From Novosphingobium sp. CECT 9465 (lineage in GTDB: Bacteria > Pseudomonadota > Alphaproteobacteria > Sphingomonadales > Sphingomonadaceae): 64,000 nt of DNA. Shown here piece by piece: positions 51,553 to 60,702 of the stretch. A program made the translations under genes and the position numbers. The notes beneath the pieces are model-generated. The model worked only from the letters and a program-made list of their open reading frames with translations, ran no database searches and was not told where the DNA came from. Location of the stretch: NCBI RefSeq assembly GCF_920987055.1, contig NZ_CAKLBX010000001.1, positions 124,001-188,000 of the forward strand, in the 5' to 3' direction. The stretch's first letter is position 1; the number at the start of each line of letters is the position of its first letter.

Positions 51553-52899
51553 TCAGTCGCCCGCGATACTCATGCCGTCCACCCGCAAGGTCGGCACATC
51601 GATGCCACGATAGATTTCAAGATCATTGGCGGCGGTCAGCCTTGCGAACATGTCGATCAGGTTGCCCGCCACGGTGAATTCCGCGATCGGCCCGGCAAGT
51701 GCGCCATTGACGATGCGGAAGCCCGATGCGCCCCGGCTGTAATCGCCGGTCACCCCGTTCACGCCGTGGCCGATCAGTTCGGTCACATATACCCCATCGG
51801 CGATATCGGCCATCAGTTCGGCGGGCGTCACTGTTCCCGCAGCCATTACCACATTGCTGGCGGTCACATGCGGCGGGCCTGACGATCCGCGCGAGGCATG
51901 GCCGGTCGGCTGGCGGCCAAGCTGGCGCGCGGCGGCACAGTCTATCAGCCAGCCGGTGATCCGCCCGCCTTCGACCAGATTGCGTGGTCCCGTCGGCAGG
52001 CCCTCGCCATCGAACGGGCGCGACCGCATGCCGCGCCGCACATGCGGATCGTCGGCAATGGTAATCGCGCTGTCGAACAATTGCTCCTCCTCGCGGTCCA
52101 GCAGGAAGCTGGCACGGCGCGCAATCGATGCGCCCGACATCGCGCCGAGCAGGTGGCCGACCAGCGAATTGCCGACGCGCGGATCGAAGATCACCGGCAC
52201 CTGACCACTTTTCACGCGACCGGGATTGAGCCGCGCGACGGCACGTTCGCCTGCTTCAAGCCCGATTTCGGCGGGGCGCTTGAGATCAGCCGCATGCCGT
52301 GTGCTGCGCCATGAATAGTCGCGCTGCATCAAGCTGCCTTCGCCCGCGACCACGCTGGCAGAAATGCTGTGGCTGGATGCGGCATAGCCACCGGAAAAGC
52401 CGTGGCTGGTCGCCAGCGCGAACAGCCCGCGACCAGCGCTGGCGCTGGCACCTTCGCTGTTGGTGACGCCAACTACGCTGCGCGCGGCATCCTCGGCTTC
52501 TTCGGCAAGGTGGCGTAACGCCTGAGGACTGCGCTCCATCGGATCGTCAAGGTCGAGATCGGGTGGCGTGTCGCGCAGCAGCAGTTCCTCTGGCGCAAGC
52601 CCGGCGAACTTGTCCGCCGGGGCAAGCCGGGCCATGGCGACCGCCCGGCTGGCCAGTTCGTCGAGCGCGGCATCGCCAAGGTCGGTCGATCCGATGGAGG
52701 CCGCTGCGCCGCCTACGAACACCCTCAACCCGATATGTTCGGATTCCGAGCGTTCGACGTCTTCGAGCGCCCCCAGCCGCACCTGGATCGATTCGGATGC
52801 ATTGGCGACATAGATGGCATCGCCTGCATCGGCCCCGGCGCGGCGCGCACGCTCTACCAGCGCTTCGCAGCGCTTCTGGGCTTCGCCGGGTGACAACAT
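51553..52899 (-). CDS. pmbA: TldE/PmbA-family protein (TldD/TldE protease partner)
   Basis: A 448-residue member of the TldD/PmbA family. In E. coli TldD and TldE form a protease complex that degrades unfolded peptides and matures some microcins; TldE (PmbA) lacks the HExxxH zinc site, and none is seen here. Family marks are ALDEVERSESEHIGLRVFVGG-type early segments and the C-terminal VTASNVVMAAGTVTPAELM...GHGVNGVTGDYSRGASGFRIVNG. The TldD partner is not in the window. ATG 52899 is the start; a 121-aa membrane-protein gene is upstream on the same strand. Confidence 0.92.
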   Translation of the reverse strand: MLSPGEAQKRCEALVERARRAGADAGDAIYVANASESIQVRLGALEDVERSESEHIGLRVFVGGAAASIGSTDLGDAALDELASRAVAMARLAPADKFAGLAPEELLLRDTPPDLDLDDPMERSPQALRHLAEEAEDAARSVVGVTNSEGASASAGRGLFALATSHGFSGGYAASSHSISASVVAGEGSLMQRDYSWRSTRHAADLKRPAEIGLEAGERAVARLNPGRVKSGQVPVIFDPRVGNSLVGHLLGAMSGASIARRASFLLDREEEQLFDSAITIADDPHVRRGMRSRPFDGEGLPTGPRNLVEGGRITGWLIDCAAARQLGRQPTGHASRGSSGPPHVTASNVVMAAGTVTPAELMADIADGVYVTELIGHGVNGVTGDYSRGASGFRIVNGALAGPIAEFTVAGNLIDMFARLTAANDLEIYRGIDVPTLRVDGMSIAGD

Positions 52900-52980
52900 G
52901 AACAGACCTTTCGCAGCATGGGAAGCTGCGGGGTCTAGCCGCCGCGCCGGGCCGTAGCAATCAGCCTGTGGGACGCTTCT

Positions 52981-53346
52981 TCAAAACAGGCCGGACAGCA
53001 GCTTGAAGCCGCCGGTGATCAGGAATGGAAGAACGGCGGCAAGCAGCCAGACCTGGGCCTGATCGCGCCGGAACGCAGCCTTGAACGCCAGATTGTGGGC
53101 CTGTTCGTCGGTCAGCTGTTCCCACTTCCGTTCGAAGTGACGAAACATCGGGATGATCGCGGCGACGAGAATCACCAGTACGACCAATGGCAGGATCGAT
53201 GCGCTGGTCCCCTGGATTTCGTGCATCGTGACGAAAATCTGCAGCGCGGTATAGACCAGCAGCCCGTAGGCGACATTGTCGCTCATCTTCTTGCGCCAGT
53301 CGACCCGCAGGTCTGTTTTCTGTTCCGTCTGGAGGGCCTTGTTCAC
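52981..53346 (-). CDS. Small membrane protein of unknown function
   Basis: A 121-residue protein with three hydrophobic helices (AYGLLVYTALQIFVTM, SILPLVVLVILVAAIIPMF, VWLLAAVLPFLITGGFKLL) and a charged loop between the second and third (RHFERKWEQLTDEQAHNLAFKAAFRRDQ). No motif suggests an activity. GTG 53346 has AGGGGA 6 nt upstream; a longer frame starts at 53376. It precedes the PmbA-family gene by 81 nt on the same strand. Confidence 0.65.
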   Translation of the reverse strand: MNKALQTEQKTDLRVDWRKKMSDNVAYGLLVYTALQIFVTMHEIQGTSASILPLVVLVILVAAIIPMFRHFERKWEQLTDEQAHNLAFKAAFRRDQAQVWLLAAVLPFLITGGFKLLSGLF

Positions 53347-53549
53347 GGCGCTTCCCCTGTATGATCCTGTTCCCACCGCACTAGATCACGCGTTACAAGG
53401 CGCCGCAAGATCAAATCGCCGCCGACCATTCCCCACCGATGCAAAAGCTGGTGCCATGCATAAATCCTGCCAGATTGCACATGGCGGGTTTGCCGGGCCG
53501 ATCCGACGCGCTATTGACGTATCGAAGAGCTTGAAAAAGACAGAAACCG

Positions 53550-54326
53550 ATGACCTTGACCCAAGACGCCCCTGTTGTCGTAAGCGCTGCCCAGCCGATT
53601 CCGCAAGGCGGGCTGGAAGTGGTGTCGATCGCCAAATCCTATGACAAGCGCGCTGTGCTGACGGACATTTCGCTGTCGGTCGGCAAGGGCGAAGTGCTCG
53701 GTCTGCTCGGCCCGAATGGCGCGGGCAAGACCACCTGCTTTTATTCAATCATGGGGCTTGTCCGCCCGGATTCGGGTCGTATCCTGCTTGACGGCGTGGA
53801 TATCACGAAGCTGCCGATGTACCGGCGCTCGGTGCTCGGTCTTGGCTACCTGCCGCAGGAAACATCGATCTTCCGGGGCATGACGGTTGAACAGAACATC
53901 GCGACGGTGCTGGAACTGATCGAGCCGGACAAGGCCACGCGTGAGAGTGAACTCGAACGGCTGCTCGATGAATTCGGCCTTGCCCGGTTGCGCAGCAGCC
54001 CGGCAATGGCGCTTTCCGGCGGTGAACGCCGCCGTTGCGAAATCGCCCGCGCGCTGGCGGCAAGGCCCTCGATCATCCTGCTAGACGAGCCTTTCGCCGG
54101 CATCGACCCGCTTTCGATCAGCGACATCCGCCATCTGGTGAAGGACCTTTCGGGCCGGGGCATCGGCGTACTCATCACCGATCACAATGTGCGCGAAACG
54201 CTCGATATCGTCGACCGCGCCTGCATCATCTATGGCGGGCAAGTGCTGTTTGCGGGCAGCCCGGAAGCGCTGGTCGCAGATGCCAACGTGCGGCGGCTCT
54301 ATCTGGGCGAGGGCTTCACGCTCTGA
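53550..54326 (+). CDS. lptB: LPS export ABC transporter ATP-binding protein
   Basis: LptB drives extraction of lipopolysaccharide by LptFG at the inner membrane. The 258-residue ATPase has intact motifs: Walker A GPNGAGKTTC, signature ALSGGERRRCEIARA, Walker B SIILLDEPFAGIDP and the switch His in ITDHNVRETL. The N-terminal 20 residues are a Pro/Val-rich extension. rpoN follows after 26 nt, the usual lptB-rpoN pairing; lptA/lptC, normally just upstream, are not here, since the upstream gene is on the other strand. Confidence 0.94.
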   Translation: MTLTQDAPVVVSAAQPIPQGGLEVVSIAKSYDKRAVLTDISLSVGKGEVLGLLGPNGAGKTTCFYSIMGLVRPDSGRILLDGVDITKLPMYRRSVLGLGYLPQETSIFRGMTVEQNIATVLELIEPDKATRESELERLLDEFGLARLRSSPAMALSGGERRRCEIARALAARPSIILLDEPFAGIDPLSISDIRHLVKDLSGRGIGVLITDHNVRETLDIVDRACIIYGGQVLFAGSPEALVADANVRRLYLGEGFTL

Positions 54327-54352
54327 TGTTCTGCCCTGGGGGGATCTAGGAC

Positions 54353-55861
54353 ATGGCGCTCGGCCCCAGGCTGGATCTGCGGCAATCCCAGTCGCTGGTG
54401 ATGACGCCGCAATTGCAGCAGGCGATCAAGCTGCTGGCGCTGTCGAACCTTGAGGTCGAGACGTTTATCGGCGAAGCGATCGATGCCAATCCCCTGCTGG
54501 AGATCGGTGATTCCGCTCCGTCCGATGGAATGGATGCTCCGCCTGAGGAATTGCGCCGTACGCACCTCGAATCCTCGCCGGTCGACCAGCTCGTCGCCGA
54601 AGGCCGCGTTGCCGAGGATCGCCCGTTGGACATCGATGCCAGCGCGCTCGATCGCGATCGCGACACCGGCGATGGCGGATTGGCCGACCTTTCAGCCGCG
54701 CACGATTTCAGCGGCGGCGGCGGCGAGGGGCCAGACATCGACGAGCGGGGGCGGTTCGATGAAACGCTGGCCGAACACCTCCATGCCCAGATCGGCACGA
54801 CCACGTCCGATCCGCAACTGCTGTTCGTTGCGCGCTGGCTGATCGACCAGATCGACGAAGCTGGATACCTTACGATTCCGCTGGCCGAGGCTTGTGAAGC
54901 ACTGGGCCTTTCGATGGTGGTTGTGGAACGCGCGCTGGGGCACGTGCAGTCGCTCGATCCTACCGGCGTCGGCGCGCGCAATCTGGCCGAATGCATTGCG
55001 TTGCAGGCCAGGGAGGCGGATCGCTACGATCCATGCATGGCGCGGCTGATTGCCAATCTCGAACTTGTGGCGCGTGGCGAAGTCGCCCGGTTGAAGCGGC
55101 TGTGCAATGTCGATGACGAAGACTTTGCCGAAATGCTGGCCGAACTGCGCAGCTACGATCCGCGCCCCGGCCTGCGCTTCGGCAGCGGCGCGGGTGAGGC
55201 GGTGGTCCCCGACATTCTGATTCGTGCGGGAAAGGATGCCAAGGGTAATGCCGGGGACTGGGACATTGCGATCAACCAGGCAACCCTGCCGCGGCTGATC
55301 GTCAACCGCAGCTACTATGTCGAGATGCGTGGAGCCTGCGTTTCAAAGGACGCCAAGGCGTGGCTGGGCGAGAAGCTGGCCGATGCCAACTGGTTGCTGA
55401 AGGCCCTCGACCAGCGCCAGAAAACCATCCTGAAAGTCGCGGCGGAGATCGTGAAGCAGCAGGACGGCTTTTTCCGCCATGGCGTGGCGCACTTGCGCCC
55501 GTTGACGCTGAAGACCGTGGCAGATGCGATTTCGATGCATGAATCAACCGTCAGCCGTGTGACATCGAACAAGTATCTGCATTGCAATCGCGGAACCTTC
55601 GAACTGAAATACTTCTTCACTTCGGGTGTCGGATCGTCCGATGGCGAAGGCGCATCGGCGGAAGCGGTCAAGGCGGCGATCCGCCAGCTGATCGATGCCG
55701 AAGATCCCAAGGCGGTGCTTTCGGACGATGCGCTGGTGGATTTGCTGAAGGGAAGGGGTTTCGATCTCGCCCGCCGCACCGTGGCCAAGTATCGCGAGGC
55801 GATCGGCCTTGGCAGTTCGGTGCAGCGCCGCCGCCAGAAGACCCTCGCCGGAGTGCGTTGA
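54353..55861 (+). CDS. rpoN: RNA polymerase sigma-54 factor
   Basis: Sigma-54 directs RNA polymerase to -24/-12 promoters and needs AAA+ activators. The 502-residue protein has the Gln/Leu-rich region I (QSLVMTPQLQQAIKLLALSNLEV), an acidic region II, core-binding and HTH segments (VADAISMHESTVSRVTSNK) and the C-terminal RpoN box ARRTVAKYREAIG. ATG 54353 is preceded by TAGGA. It follows lptB by 26 nt. The amidohydrolase gene, not hpf/ptsN, comes next, which differs from the common order. Confidence 0.96.
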   Translation: MALGPRLDLRQSQSLVMTPQLQQAIKLLALSNLEVETFIGEAIDANPLLEIGDSAPSDGMDAPPEELRRTHLESSPVDQLVAEGRVAEDRPLDIDASALDRDRDTGDGGLADLSAAHDFSGGGGEGPDIDERGRFDETLAEHLHAQIGTTTSDPQLLFVARWLIDQIDEAGYLTIPLAEACEALGLSMVVVERALGHVQSLDPTGVGARNLAECIALQAREADRYDPCMARLIANLELVARGEVARLKRLCNVDDEDFAEMLAELRSYDPRPGLRFGSGAGEAVVPDILIRAGKDAKGNAGDWDIAINQATLPRLIVNRSYYVEMRGACVSKDAKAWLGEKLADANWLLKALDQRQKTILKVAAEIVKQQDGFFRHGVAHLRPLTLKTVADAISMHESTVSRVTSNKYLHCNRGTFELKYFFTSGVGSSDGEGASAEAVKAAIRQLIDAEDPKAVLSDDALVDLLKGRGFDLARRTVAKYREAIGLGSSVQRRRQKTLAGVR

Positions 55862-55907
55862 CTGCGATAGGATCGTCGCCATTGCAACGATCGTGGGGGC
55901 TACCTTG

Positions 55908-57932
55908 ATGAAATTCCGGCTTTTTGTCGCAGTGGCGCTTGCTTCGGCGGCCTCTCCGCTGGGCGCAAAGCCCATCGAGTACCGGATGATCACCGAGGAT
56001 TCCGACATCGGCCACTATATCGTTGATCGTGATGGCGCGACGATCACGGTCGATTACAACATCAAGCAGAACGGGCGCGGGCCGACGGTTGTGGAGAAGA
56101 TCGTGCTCGGCCCGGACGGAACCCCGGCCAACTGGACGATCACGGGGCGCACCACATTCGGCAATGCCGTGGACGAGCGTTTCACCCGCAATGCCAAAGG
56201 TGCGAGCTGGCAGGATCTGGCCGGGCCGGGCACGATCAAGGGTGCCGATGCGCCGCGTTATTACGTGACCCAGAACGGGTCCGTCAGCGATATTGCGCTG
56301 CTGGCCAAAGCGCTGCTCACCGCCCCTGGCATGGCGCTGAACGTGGCACCCGCAGGTACGGCAAGGCTGATCGAGAAAGGCCGGCATGGATTTGACGGGC
56401 CGGACGGTACGCTTGCCGTCACGACCTATGAATTGAGCGGGTTGGCGCTCGATCCCAATTACATCGCGCTTGATGCCACGGGCGAATTGTTCGCCGTTGC
56501 GTCGGCGGATTCGGTACTGGTTCGCAAAGGCTATGAAAAGATCGCGGTCGAACCGCTGCGGCTTGAGGCTGAGCGACTGGGTGCCGAACGATTCGTTGCG
56601 CTGCAGAAGGCCAGCGCGAAGCTTTATCCAGGGCCGGTCCGCATTCGCAATGTTCGCCTGTTCGATCCCGCCGCCAAGGCGCTCACCGAACCACGCGATG
56701 TCGTGGTGTTCGGCAACCGGATCAGCGAAGTCGTTGGCGCGGGCAGTCCGGCCACGCCCGGAGAAACCACGATCGAGGGCGCGGGCGGTACGCTGGTGCC
56801 CGGCCTTTACGAGATGCATGCCCATCTGGCGCAGCAGGATGCGTTGCTCAATGTCCTTGCCGGGATCACGTCCACCCGCGACATGGGCAATCGCGACGAT
56901 GTGCTAGACAAGCTGGTGGCGCGTATTGATTCTGGTGAACTGGCCGGGCCACGGGTCACGCGGTCGGGCTTCATCGAAGGCGAAAGTCCGTTTTCGGCAC
57001 GCAACGGCACCGTCGTTTCGACGCAGGATCAGGCCCTTGCAGCGGTGCGCAAATATGCCGCGCGCGGGGCGTGGCAGGTGAAGCTGTACAATTCGATGAA
57101 GCCGGAATGGGCGCCGACCGTGGTGGCAGAGGCCCACCGTCTCGGCCTGCGCGTGGCGGGCCACGTTCCGGCCTTTTCAAGCGCCGATGCGATGATCGCA
57201 GCGGGGTTTGACGAGGTGACTCATGTCAACCAGTTGATGCTCGGCTGGGTGCTGAAGCCGCAGGAAGATACGCGCACGCTGTTCCGCTTCACCGCGATGC
57301 GGCGCTTTCCGGCGCTCGATGTGAAATCGGCCAAAGTGCAGGCCACGCTCGATGCGATGGTGGCTGGCAATGTGGCGCATGAGCCGACCATCGGCATTCA
57401 CGAACTGGGTCTCACCGCGCTGGATGGCCAGCCCAACCCCGGCGCGCTCGATTATATCGATCACATGCCGCCCTCGGAACAGCGCCAGTTGAAGCAGGCC
57501 CTGTTCGGCGCGGATTCGCCAAAGGAGCGTGCAGAATACGTTGCCGCCTATGCCAAGGTGCTGGAAACGCTGACGGAGATGAACCGCAAGGGCATCCTGC
57601 TGATCCCCGGCACCGATCTTGGCGGCGCGTTTTCCTATCACCGCGAACTGGAACTGTTCACCAAGGTCGGGATGACGCCTGCGCAGGTGCTGTCGCGCGC
57701 CACGCTGGAGATGGCGCGATACCTTGGGCAGGACCAGCAACTGGGATCGATTGAACGTGGCAAACTGGCCGACTTCTTCCTTGTTCCAGGCGATCCGGTG
57801 AAGGATATCAAGGCGGTCAAGGCCGTCGCCATGGTCGTGAAGGATGGTGCGTTCTACTATCCGGCCGACATCTATCCCAAGCTGGGGATCAAGCCCTTTA
57901 CACTATCACCAGACGTGAAACTGCCGAACTGA
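55908..57932 (+). CDS. Exported metal-dependent amidohydrolase
   Basis: A 674-residue protein: signal peptide MKFRLFVAVALASAASPLGA, an N-terminal beta-rich part (about 20-240) of its own kind, and an amidohydrolase barrel (about 250-650). Metal ligands look complete: GLYEMHAHLAQ (HxH), the Lys in QVKLYNSMKPE, RVAGHVPAF (His), EVTHVNQL (His) and LIPGTDLGG (Asp). Such periplasmic amidohydrolases cleave imides, dipeptides or lactone-like compounds; substrate unknown. ATG 55908 matches the signal peptide. It is convergent with the CpdA-like gene, 4 nt between stops. Confidence 0.85.
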   Translation: MKFRLFVAVALASAASPLGAKPIEYRMITEDSDIGHYIVDRDGATITVDYNIKQNGRGPTVVEKIVLGPDGTPANWTITGRTTFGNAVDERFTRNAKGASWQDLAGPGTIKGADAPRYYVTQNGSVSDIALLAKALLTAPGMALNVAPAGTARLIEKGRHGFDGPDGTLAVTTYELSGLALDPNYIALDATGELFAVASADSVLVRKGYEKIAVEPLRLEAERLGAERFVALQKASAKLYPGPVRIRNVRLFDPAAKALTEPRDVVVFGNRISEVVGAGSPATPGETTIEGAGGTLVPGLYEMHAHLAQQDALLNVLAGITSTRDMGNRDDVLDKLVARIDSGELAGPRVTRSGFIEGESPFSARNGTVVSTQDQALAAVRKYAARGAWQVKLYNSMKPEWAPTVVAEAHRLGLRVAGHVPAFSSADAMIAAGFDEVTHVNQLMLGWVLKPQEDTRTLFRFTAMRRFPALDVKSAKVQATLDAMVAGNVAHEPTIGIHELGLTALDGQPNPGALDYIDHMPPSEQRQLKQALFGADSPKERAEYVAAYAKVLETLTEMNRKGILLIPGTDLGGAFSYHRELELFTKVGMTPAQVLSRATLEMARYLGQDQQLGSIERGKLADFFLVPGDPVKDIKAVKAVAMVVKDGAFYYPADIYPKLGIKPFTLSPDVKLPN

Positions 57933-57936
57933 GGCC

Positions 57937-58794
57937 TCAACTGGTGCCTTGCGGCCGTTCGGCCAGCATGTGCTGGATCATGCCCTGGAGGTTTTCGTCA
58001 TAGCGGGCGAGCACCTGATGGTCCTCCGCCGTGTCCCAGTGAGTGATCAGTTCACGCCCGTTGAACCAGTGCAGTGCATAGCCGGGTGGATCGGCGATGA
58101 TCAGGCTGCGCTGGTCGGGCACGTCGGGGTTGATCGGACGCAGGTCCAGCGCCACTTGCGGCGCGGTTGAGGGGCAGGTGGCGACAATCGTGCTTTCCCA
58201 TACCGCGGTGATCGCGCGGTGGATGTGGCCGCAGACGATCCCGATCACGTTGCTTCGCCCGCGCAGGCATTGCCCCAGCCGTTCGACCCAGGGTTCGGCG
58301 GGATCTGTGTTCATCCATGCGATGCCAACCTCGATCGGCGGGTGATGCTGCACGATCAGCGTACGCGCATCGGGCGCTTCATCCAGCCGCGCCTTCAGCC
58401 ATGTGGCGCGGGCCTCGCAAAAGGCACCGCCATGGCGGCCCTGTTCCAGCGTATCCAGCACAATGATCCGCAACGGACCTGCATCCACGACATATTGCAG
58501 GAAACCGTCGTCAAAGGTCGCTTCGGGGAAAACGTCGGCAAAGGTCGCGCGTTCGTCATGGTTGCCAAGGGCATAGTGCACCGGAAAGGGCAGGTCGGCA
58601 AAAGCTTCGCGCAGGCGTTCGTAACTGGTCCGGTCGCCCCGGTCGATCAGGTCGCCCGTGGCAAGCAGCAGGTCCGGGCGCGGCTCCATGCCAGCCAGTT
58701 CCTCCAGCACGCGATCAAGCCGCTGTCGGTTGAATTCACCGGGGAAATCAGGTTCGAACCCCAGATGAATATCGGTGACCTGTGCGATCAGCAT
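57937..58794 (-). CDS. cpdA: CpdA-like cyclic-nucleotide phosphodiesterase (metallophosphoesterase)
   Basis: A 285-residue calcineurin-like phosphoesterase of the class III 3',5'-cAMP phosphodiesterase group. All metal-binding blocks are visible: DIHLG (Asp, His), GDLIDRGDR, GNHDERATF, HHPPIEVG and GHIHRAI. ATG 58794 begins MLIAQVTDIHLG. The gene lies 17 nt after the FHA-decahaem cytochrome gene on the same strand and so is probably the last gene of that operon. Since another gene of the run encodes cyclic-nucleotide-binding domains, a role in turning over the ligand is a natural, untested, inference. Confidence 0.85.
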   Translation of the reverse strand: MLIAQVTDIHLGFEPDFPGEFNRQRLDRVLEELAGMEPRPDLLLATGDLIDRGDRTSYERLREAFADLPFPVHYALGNHDERATFADVFPEATFDDGFLQYVVDAGPLRIIVLDTLEQGRHGGAFCEARATWLKARLDEAPDARTLIVQHHPPIEVGIAWMNTDPAEPWVERLGQCLRGRSNVIGIVCGHIHRAITAVWESTIVATCPSTAPQVALDLRPINPDVPDQRSLIIADPPGYALHWFNGRELITHWDTAEDHQVLARYDENLQGMIQHMLAERPQGTS

Positions 58795-58811
58795 CTTCCC
58801 CCGCAGACGTT

Positions 58812-60695
58812 CTAGTGGGGCTTGACCGGGAAACGGGGCCTTTCGGCCACGGCCACGGTCTGCCTGACGTCTTTCTTCTTGTCTTTCGCGGGCGCCCACG
58901 GCGCTCCTGAATCCATGTGATAGGAGTGGCACATCGCGCACGAGGAATCGACCGGGTCTTTTACCGAAACGGTCGAAAGTTTCGCGCCTTCGCCGCCGAC
59001 ATGGCACGAACGGCAGCCGCCCTTGCCATCGATTCCCGGCACCAGCAGATCGCTGGCCTTGCTGGAAGTGCCAGCCTCGGTGTGGCAATCGGCGCAATCG
59101 CTCTTGTTGTGCGCCTTATGATCGAACCAGCCCTTGTGATAATAGCGATCGTTCTGGGCCACGGGCTGCACGGCAAAGCCGCCGCTTGCCACCGTGCCGC
59201 CGCGCGTCACGGTATGGCAATCGTAGCACATTCCCCCGTTCGAGAAGACCTGTGCCACGGCCTGTTCTGCCCGCGTCGGGTAGAACCGCACCGCGCGCGC
59301 ATAATCCGCTGCGGTTGAGCGCAAGGCTGCGTCACCGGGTACGCGGCGGGCAAGGCCCGACAGGTTGGCCGGGCGCGAGGGCGCTCCGCCGCGATAGAAC
59401 GAGCGCAATTCGGCCACGACCTGCTCAGGCTCGCCATGGCGCAGGGTGCGGAAAGTGCCGCCGACCTGATCGAAGCTGAGCGAGTGACAGGCCTGGCACG
59501 AATCTTCCATCACCACCGGCTTGAACCGGGTGCCGGTGGCATCGGACTTGTGGCAGTCCTTGCAATCCAGCGCGTCATTCTCGGCAAAGCGGCCGGGCAT
59601 CCGGCGAACCATCTGGGCAATGCCATTGGTTTTCGACAAATGCTGGCCGTGCGTGAACTTCAACCCGTTGTTCTCCTGCAACGCAGGGGTCCAGTTCGTG
59701 CGCGTGAACAAAGGCTTGTCCCCGTCCATGCCGCTGATGATCATCGGCTTGAACTGGGGGTGGGCCATCCCGAAATCGGCGGCATCGGCGATTTTCGTGT
59801 CCGGCAAGCGACCCTTCATCCCGTTGTGGCAATCGGCGCAGAACTTCTGCTGGGTTGCTGGCATAGCGCCTTCACCCTCATGCTCGGTGTGACAATCGAC
59901 ACACCTGCCCGCCGGACGATTGAAAGCGGTGGCAAACGCGCGCTGGATCGCGGCCATGCCGGTGGGTTCGCCCCGCGCTTTCAGCAGCCGCGATTTGTCG
60001 GCAACGTGATCGTGCGCGTCCTTGGTGTGGCACGTCAGGCAGGCGTTGTCGGTCACCGCCACGAAGGCTTCGGTGTGGCAGGCCTGACAATCCTTGCCGA
60101 GGTTCTTGTGGGCAAGGCTCAAGGGACCGGACGACCATGTCTGATCGGCGTGGAAGCTATCGGGCCGCCGCGCCTTTTCCTGCATCGCCAACGGTTTGTA
60201 GGTGATATAGCTGTAAATCGGGAAGGCCAGAAAGGCGATCAGCACCAGCACGGCAAAGGTCCATGCCGACATGCGCTTGCCCGGCAGCAGGCCCTTGAGC
60301 GTGTAGGCGGTGGTTATGTCCTTGTCTTCGGCGGAATCCGAGACAGCTTCGACCCGGCGCACGGTAAAGGCAAGCAGCCCGCTTTCATCATCGCGCGAAA
60401 TCGCGATGCGGTGCCCGCCGAACATCAGTTCTGCGCCGACAGCCGGATCGAGCATGGCCTGCGTGGTCGATCGTCCGTTCACTTCGAACGGCTGCGTACC
60501 CACCGATTCGATGGTCAGGCTGCCCTCTGCGGTTTGCGTCACGGTGGCGTGGCGCGGATCGACCGCGAGGTCGGGCAGGTGAATGGCGTTTGCCGCATCG
60601 CGGCCGATGGTCAGGACATCGCCCTCGATGGTCGAGGGGCGCACGATCTCCTCACCACTGGATTTGAGCGCGATCTGACGGACAAGAAAGCTCAT
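58812..60695 (-). CDS. FHA domain - membrane helix - decahaem cytochrome c
   Basis: A 627-residue protein of unusual build. Residues 1-105 form an FHA fold (LTIGRDAANAIHL, PRHATVTQ, FEVNGRS); the usual phospho-Thr-binding Ser before RxHA is replaced (VDPRHA). One membrane helix follows (about 144-166, TFAVLVLIAFLAFPIYSYIT). The rest carries ten CxxCH haem motifs, at Cys 203, 219, 265, 286, 378, 400, 490, 534, 561 and 586, and should lie in the periplasm, with FHA in the cytoplasm. Several extra histidines near the haems could be sixth ligands. ATG 60695 begins MSFLVRQIAL. It is 7 nt after the cytochrome-b-like gene and 17 nt before cpdA. Confidence 0.9.
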   Translation of the reverse strand: MSFLVRQIALKSSGEEIVRPSTIEGDVLTIGRDAANAIHLPDLAVDPRHATVTQTAEGSLTIESVGTQPFEVNGRSTTQAMLDPAVGAELMFGGHRIAISRDDESGLLAFTVRRVEAVSDSAEDKDITTAYTLKGLLPGKRMSAWTFAVLVLIAFLAFPIYSYITYKPLAMQEKARRPDSFHADQTWSSGPLSLAHKNLGKDCQACHTEAFVAVTDNACLTCHTKDAHDHVADKSRLLKARGEPTGMAAIQRAFATAFNRPAGRCVDCHTEHEGEGAMPATQQKFCADCHNGMKGRLPDTKIADAADFGMAHPQFKPMIISGMDGDKPLFTRTNWTPALQENNGLKFTHGQHLSKTNGIAQMVRRMPGRFAENDALDCKDCHKSDATGTRFKPVVMEDSCQACHSLSFDQVGGTFRTLRHGEPEQVVAELRSFYRGGAPSRPANLSGLARRVPGDAALRSTAADYARAVRFYPTRAEQAVAQVFSNGGMCYDCHTVTRGGTVASGGFAVQPVAQNDRYYHKGWFDHKAHNKSDCADCHTEAGTSSKASDLLVPGIDGKGGCRSCHVGGEGAKLSTVSVKDPVDSSCAMCHSYHMDSGAPWAPAKDKKKDVRQTVAVAERPRFPVKPH

Positions 60696-60702
60696 CGTTC
60701 GC

